A stretch of DNA of 64,000 nucleotides from Hymenobacter tibetensis (GTDB lineage Bacteria > Bacteroidota > Bacteroidia > Cytophagales > Hymenobacteraceae): positions 2,508,001 through 2,572,000 of the forward strand of contig NZ_CP094669.1 in assembly GCF_022827545.1 (NCBI RefSeq). The letters run 5' to 3'. Each line of letters opens with the position of its first letter. Position 1 is the stretch's first letter. This document shows, piece by piece, positions 60,756 to 64,000 of this stretch. Made by a program: the position numbers and the translations under genes. The notes under the pieces were generated by a model, which saw only the letters and a program-made list of their open reading frames with translations, did no database searches and was not told the origin of the DNA.

Positions 60756-61091
60756 TTAGAACTGCGGGGTGGGTACCGGGGCTGGCGAAACGGGGTGGCC
60801 GGTCTGGCCTGCGGGCTGCTCCGACATCGGGGTGATATTGATGGCCTCTACAGACCGGATTTCAGGCACGGCCTTTTTCACCGATTCTTCCACACCGGCT
60901 TTTAGCGTCATCGGCGACATAGGGCAGGTACCGCAGGCGCCGAGCAATTCCAGGCGCAACACCATGTTGTCGGTTATCTCCAATACGCGCACATTGCCAC
61001 CATCAGCAGCCAGATACGGGCGGATGCTGTCCAGTGCCAGCTCGATGCGAGAAAGGAGCGGATGGTCTTCTACGGCAGCGGAATGCGTCAT
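60756..61091 (-). CDS. NifU C-terminal-domain (Nfu) Fe-S cluster carrier
   Basis: 111 residues, a single Nfu domain: LDSIRPYLAADGGNVRVLEI and the cluster-binding C53-x-x-C56 (GACGTCPMSPMTLKAGVEE). The last 25 residues are Pro/Ser-rich. It carries a [4Fe-4S] cluster between scaffold and targets. It lies downstream of mrp on the same strand (226 bp), pairing two Fe-S maturation factors. A perfect TACCTTTG box (61152-61159) suggests a separate promoter. Confidence 0.92.
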   Translation of the reverse strand: MTHSAAVEDHPLLSRIELALDSIRPYLAADGGNVRVLEITDNMVLRLELLGACGTCPMSPMTLKAGVEESVKKAVPEIRSVEAINITPMSEQPAGQTGHPVSPAPVPTPQF

Positions 61092-61151
61092 AAATCACTG
61101 ATTTTTATTGGTTGTCTGCTTCCGTAGATGCAAGTGAACCATGAGGTAATG

Positions 61152-61159
61152 CAAAGGTA
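61152..61159 (-). promoter_or_regulatory. -7 box (TACCTTTG) of the nfu gene
   Basis: Exact consensus on the minus strand, 61 bp before the start; no -33 box at normal spacing. Confidence 0.45.
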
Positions 61160-61212
61160 AGGCTTCTGACGGGTAAAAAGTAAACCAACTTTTCCCCGGC
61201 AAAGTTGCCGAA

Positions 61213-61259
61213 CACCTAATGTTGAGCTTCTGCATATAACGGAAGCTCAACATTAGGTG
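61213..61259. repeat. 18-bp-arm inverted repeat between mrp and nfu
   Basis: The arms 61213-61230 and 61242-61259 are exact complements with an 11-base loop (TGCATATAACG). No T run, so it may be an mRNA-processing hairpin or small palindromic repeat rather than a terminator. Confidence 0.7.
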
Positions 61260-61317
61260 GGCTATGGCTTAGCACCAGCCGGTGCACACCACGTGGCACG
61301 CGGCGCTTTCGCTCTAC

Positions 61318-62418
61318 CTACGAGTTCATTTCAACGATATTCGTTTTGGGGGCCACGGCATTGCGGATAGATACCTGCCGAGCTAGCTCCTCGGCCAACT
61401 GACCGAACACTTCGGCGGCAGGAGTACCCGCTTGCAGGATGGCGGGGGTACCCTGGTCGCCGTTTTCGCGGATGCTCTGTACCAGTGGAATCTGGCCCAG
61501 CAGCGGCACCTGGTGTTTCTCGGCTAGCGCGATGCCGCCACCTTCGCCGAAGATGAAGTATTTGTTGTCGGGCAACTCAGCCGGGGTAAACCAGGCCATG
61601 TTTTCCACAATGCCCAGCACCGGCACGTTGATTTGCGGTAGCTTGAACATTTGCAACCCCTTCTCAGCATCAGCCAAGGCCACTTTCTGCGGCGTAGTGA
61701 CAATAAGCGAGCCGGTAACGGGCACGGTTTGCACCATGGTCAGGTGAATGTCGGAGGTTCCGGGGGGCATGTCGAGGAGCAGGTAGTCTAGCTCGCCCCA
61801 ATCCACTTCTGTGATGAACTGCTTGAGGGCCGAGGAGGCCATCGGGCCACGCCACACAATGGCGCTTTCGGCAGGGGCTAAGAACCCAATGCTCATGATT
61901 TTGACGCCGTGCGCTACCACTGGCTCAATTAGGTTCTTGCCTTCAGGCGTCTGGTAAACGTGCGGGCGGGCATCCATTACGCCGAACATCAGCGGCATGC
62001 TGGGGCCGGAAATATCGGCGTCTACGAGGCCCACTTTGGCGCCTGTTTTGGCCAGCGCAATGGCCAGGTTGGCCGTGACGGTGCTTTTGCCCACGCCGCC
62101 TTTGCCCGAAGCAATGGCAATGATGTTGCGCACGCCGGGCAGAATGTCGCGGTTCTGGCGCATGGTGGTCACGCGCGAGGTCATCTTGATTTGCACGTCG
62201 GCGTCTTTGTCCACCATGGTATGGATGGCGCGGACGCAGGCGTTGTGAATCAGTTCTTTAAGCGGACAGGCAGGCGTAGTGAGGATAACCGTGAACGACA
62301 CCGTGCGGCCGTCGATCTGGACGTCTTCAATCATGTTGAGCGTAACCAGGTCTTTGCCCAAATCGGGCTCCTCCACGTAGCTAAGGGCCTTTAAGACGTC
62401 TTCTTGGGTAATAGCCAT
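61318..62418 (-). CDS. Mrp/NBP35-type P-loop ATPase with N-terminal DUF59
   Basis: 366 residues from ATG 62418. DUF59/MIP18 domain (about 1-85, with TPACP at 48-52), then the deviant P-loop GKGGVGKST (105-113), DADISGPSMP and DMPPGTSD. It delivers Fe-S clusters. The usual C-terminal CxxC after ENM(S/A)xF is absent: the text reads ENMAWFTPAELPDNKYFIFG. This seems to be the form seen in Bacteroidota. A TATCTTTG box lies 31 bp upstream. Confidence 0.93.
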   Translation of the reverse strand: MAITQEDVLKALSYVEEPDLGKDLVTLNMIEDVQIDGRTVSFTVILTTPACPLKELIHNACVRAIHTMVDKDADVQIKMTSRVTTMRQNRDILPGVRNIIAIASGKGGVGKSTVTANLAIALAKTGAKVGLVDADISGPSMPLMFGVMDARPHVYQTPEGKNLIEPVVAHGVKIMSIGFLAPAESAIVWRGPMASSALKQFITEVDWGELDYLLLDMPPGTSDIHLTMVQTVPVTGSLIVTTPQKVALADAEKGLQMFKLPQINVPVLGIVENMAWFTPAELPDNKYFIFGEGGGIALAEKHQVPLLGQIPLVQSIRENGDQGTPAILQAGTPAAEVFGQLAEELARQVSIRNAVAPKTNIVEMNS

Positions 62419-62448
62419 ATCGAAAGTTGGGAAATGCGAATCGGAGTG

Positions 62449-62456
62449 CAAAGATA
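62449..62456 (-). promoter_or_regulatory. -7 box (TATCTTTG) of mrp
   Basis: Exact TAnnTTTG on the minus strand, 31 bp before the mrp start codon. Confidence 0.45.
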
Positions 62457-62623
62457 ACCCGGAAACGGGGGCGGAAGTTGCCCGCGTAACAACATGGGCT
62501 GGGGACAACGAAACTGCGCCCACCAACAAGCTGGACCGTTGTTCATTCTCGGTGTACTACAGCCTAGGTTGCTGGTGTTGGACTACGTGTGTAGCAACGG
62601 GTTGTAAGTTGGAAGTCACAAGT

Positions 62624-62738
62624 AAATAAGGCCGTCATGCAGAGCACAACGAAGCAGTTCGCGTGCTGATGGGGGCTTGTTAGCTGCAACGTTAGCACGC
62701 GAACTGCTTCATCTGCGCCTCTGCATGACGGCCTATTT
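62624..62738. repeat. 115-bp double-stem palindromic element
   Basis: The outer arms (62624-62644 and 62719-62738) pair over 20 bp with a one-base bulge, and the inner arms GAAGCAGTTCGCGTGCT (62651-62667) and AGCACGCGAACTGCTTC (62694-62710) are exact complements. A 26-base loop closes it. It stands between the 5' end of mrp and the 3' end of the LytTR gene and looks like a dispersed, mobile-type palindromic repeat. Confidence 0.75.
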
Positions 62739-62755
62739 GGGTGCAATGGATGGTG

Positions 62756-63454
62756 TTACAGGCCGAAGCGGGCTAGCAGAGCTTCCTTGTGTTGCTTGCC
62801 AATGGGCAGTTTCTCGGGGAGGTCGTAGAGTTCGGCTTCGTTGCCGCTGATGGCTTTGATGGCGTCCATCTTCACGATGTACGACTTCTGAATGCGCGTA
62901 AACCGGGCGGGGGGGAGCTGGTCCTCGATGCGGTTCATGCGCAGATACGTGACGATGACGCGGTTTTTGAGGATGATTTTGATGTAGTCCTTCATGCCTT
63001 CGATGTAGTAGATTTCATCGAACAGCACCCGCTGCAACGAGTTGCCTTCCTTCACAAACAGGAATTCCGGGGCGGGTGGGACTGGGGCGGCTGGCCGGTT
63101 GTTGAGGATGGCCAGCGCCTTGTTCACTGCCTTCAGGAAGCGCGGAAACGACACCGGCTTCACGATGTAGTCTAGAGCATCGAGCTCAAAGCCCTCCAGG
63201 GCATAGTTCGGGTAGGCCGTCACGAATATTACGTAGGGCGGATTGTGCAGAGAGCGGATAAACTCGATACCGTTGACCTGCGGCATATTGATATCCGAAA
63301 ACACCAAGTCTACTTTCTGCTGCTGCAACACCTCTAGCGCCTCAAACACATGCTCGCAGCTCGCCAGTAGCGTTAGCGACGGTATCTTGGCGAGGTAGCC
63401 TTCCAACAGTTCGCGGGCAAATGGCTCGTCGTCGATAATCAGGCAGTTGATCAT
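62756..63454 (-). CDS. LytTR-family response regulator
   Basis: 232 residues. Receiver domain with D8/D9, phospho-acceptor D54 (LVFSDINMP), VTAYPNYALEGFEL and the Lys of YIVKPVSF; then a LytTR DNA-binding domain (about 130-232: IYYIEGMKDYIKIIL, TRIQKSYIVKMDAI, LPIGKQHKEALL). It binds promoters as a dimer. Directly downstream (54 bp) of the LytS-type kinase, so they form a two-component pair. The 115-bp palindrome follows its stop. Confidence 0.95.
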   Translation of the reverse strand: MINCLIIDDEPFARELLEGYLAKIPSLTLLASCEHVFEALEVLQQQKVDLVFSDINMPQVNGIEFIRSLHNPPYVIFVTAYPNYALEGFELDALDYIVKPVSFPRFLKAVNKALAILNNRPAAPVPPAPEFLFVKEGNSLQRVLFDEIYYIEGMKDYIKIILKNRVIVTYLRMNRIEDQLPPARFTRIQKSYIVKMDAIKAISGNEAELYDLPEKLPIGKQHKEALLARFGL

Positions 63455-63508
63455 AGTAAGGAAGGCGTGATAACAGGGTATGGCTTGCTGCTGGCGGCAG
63501 CAAAAGGT

Positions 63509-64000
63509 TTAGCGAATTGGCAGGACACCACTGGGGTGGGCAACAGGGCGGTTGGCGTTTCGGGCAAGCGGCGGGGCAGTGCCGAGCGGATACAGGCGCA
63601 ATGTTAGGTGCACTTGGTACTGCTCGTCGGTTTGTTGCACGGTGAGTTGGTAGTCGGTGGTGGGGTAGTGCAGGGCCAGGCGCTTGCGCACGTTGGCAAT
63701 GCCCACGCCCCCCACATCGCGCTTGGGCGCAGTGGGGGCAAAGCTGTTATTAACTTCAAAGTGCAACTGTCCGTCCTGCACAAGCAGCGTGATACGTACC
63801 CAAGAGGCATCCAAACTGCTATCAATACCGTGCTTGAAAGCGTTTTCCACGAACGGAAAGAACAGCAGCGGCGTGATGCTGTACTGCTCGAATGGACCAG
63901 ATTTCTGGTAGGCAATGGTTACTTTCTGGCCGTAGCGCAGTCGCTCCAACTCCAGATACGCCCCCAGGAACCCAAGTTCCTGGGGGAGCGGCACCCGCGG
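63509..64000 (-). CDS. LytS/YehU-type sensor histidine kinase, C-terminal part (start outside window)
   Basis: The frame is open to the window edge; 164 residues are visible. VPLPQELGFLGAYLELERLRYG follows the phospho-accepting His region of the His_kinase family, then the N-box PFVENAFKHGID and the GVGIANVRKRLALHY G-box of its ATPase domain. The N-terminal sensor part, probably with several membrane helices, lies beyond 64000. Partner of the LytTR regulator. Confidence 0.9.
   Translation of the reverse strand, partial: PRVPLPQELGFLGAYLELERLRYGQKVTIAYQKSGPFEQYSITPLLFFPFVENAFKHGIDSSLDASWVRITLLVQDGQLHFEVNNSFAPTAPKRDVGGVGIANVRKRLALHYPTTDYQLTVQQTDEQYQVHLTLRLYPLGTAPPLARNANRPVAHPSGVLPIR

Noticed and set aside
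63961..63986. 11-bp-arm palindrome (CCCCCAGGAAC...GTTCCTGGGGG) as a regulatory element
   Set aside because: It lies inside the conserved coding part of the LytS-type kinase, so coincidence of codons is more likely.

Overview
The window looks like chromosomal DNA of a Hymenobacter-like member of the Bacteroidota (Cytophagales); the taxon is inferred. Signs are: PorT and a PorE-like OmpA/PD40/TPR protein of the type IX secretion system; the lineage pairs menG-porT and tsaE-ald; DUF5606, DUF2490 and the large family of TonB-type outer-membrane barrels; promoters with the Bacteroidota -7 box TAnnTTTG; and GC-rich coding DNA broken by two clearly AT-rich genes. No rRNA, tRNA, CRISPR array, complete insertion sequence or prophage was seen.

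Layout. 1-4938: end of a glycan locus (partial GT2 glycosyltransferase, Fe(II)/2OG dioxygenase, two multi-pass GT-C-like membrane proteins). 5055-13788: acyl-ACP desaturase, two tandem PliI-type lysozyme-inhibitor lipoproteins, DUF427, a VWA + MoxR-type AAA pair, cyclophilin, fasciclin lipoprotein, RsgA. 13893-20394: KdtA, peroxiredoxin, aspartate kinase diverging from fructose-1,6-bisphosphatase, then DUF5606, TonB-domain protein and EngB. 20851-24713: PorE-like protein, MenG and PorT. 24830-37052: mixed metabolism and transport (SDR, hydrolase, cytidine deaminase, saccharopine-dehydrogenase-like enzyme, ABC pair, TrmN6, TonB-type barrel, aminotransferase, TsaE, alanine dehydrogenase). 37156-37977: an AT-rich GT11 glycosyltransferase insertion. 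38069-44009: flavin reductase, TPR histidine kinase, M28 peptidase, DUF2490, unknown.

44096-55753 is the most interesting region. It reads as one short-chain-carboxylate locus: an InsA-like zinc-ribbon/HTH protein, an OprP-type porin, an MHS-type MFS symporter, a 2-TM small protein, a fused SLC5 transporter/STAC/histidine kinase (CbrA/CrbS-like), a single-domain response regulator, a propionyl-CoA synthetase (PrpE) and an acetyl-CoA synthetase (Acs). Uptake, sensing and activation of acetate/propionate would be encoded side by side, yet the response regulator has no DNA-binding domain.

55936-64000: a translationally coupled cobT-cobS-cobC operon, fumarylacetoacetase, an AT-rich orphan, the Fe-S maturation genes nfu and mrp, and a LytTR response regulator with the C-terminal part of its LytS-type kinase.

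Non-coding structure is rich. There are unusually long, near-perfect hairpin terminators, one with 39-bp arms that contain the stop codons of both convergent genes. Intergenic elements with 7-bp-period TAATTnn arms occur at three places, and a 115-bp double-stem palindromic element lies at 62624-62738.
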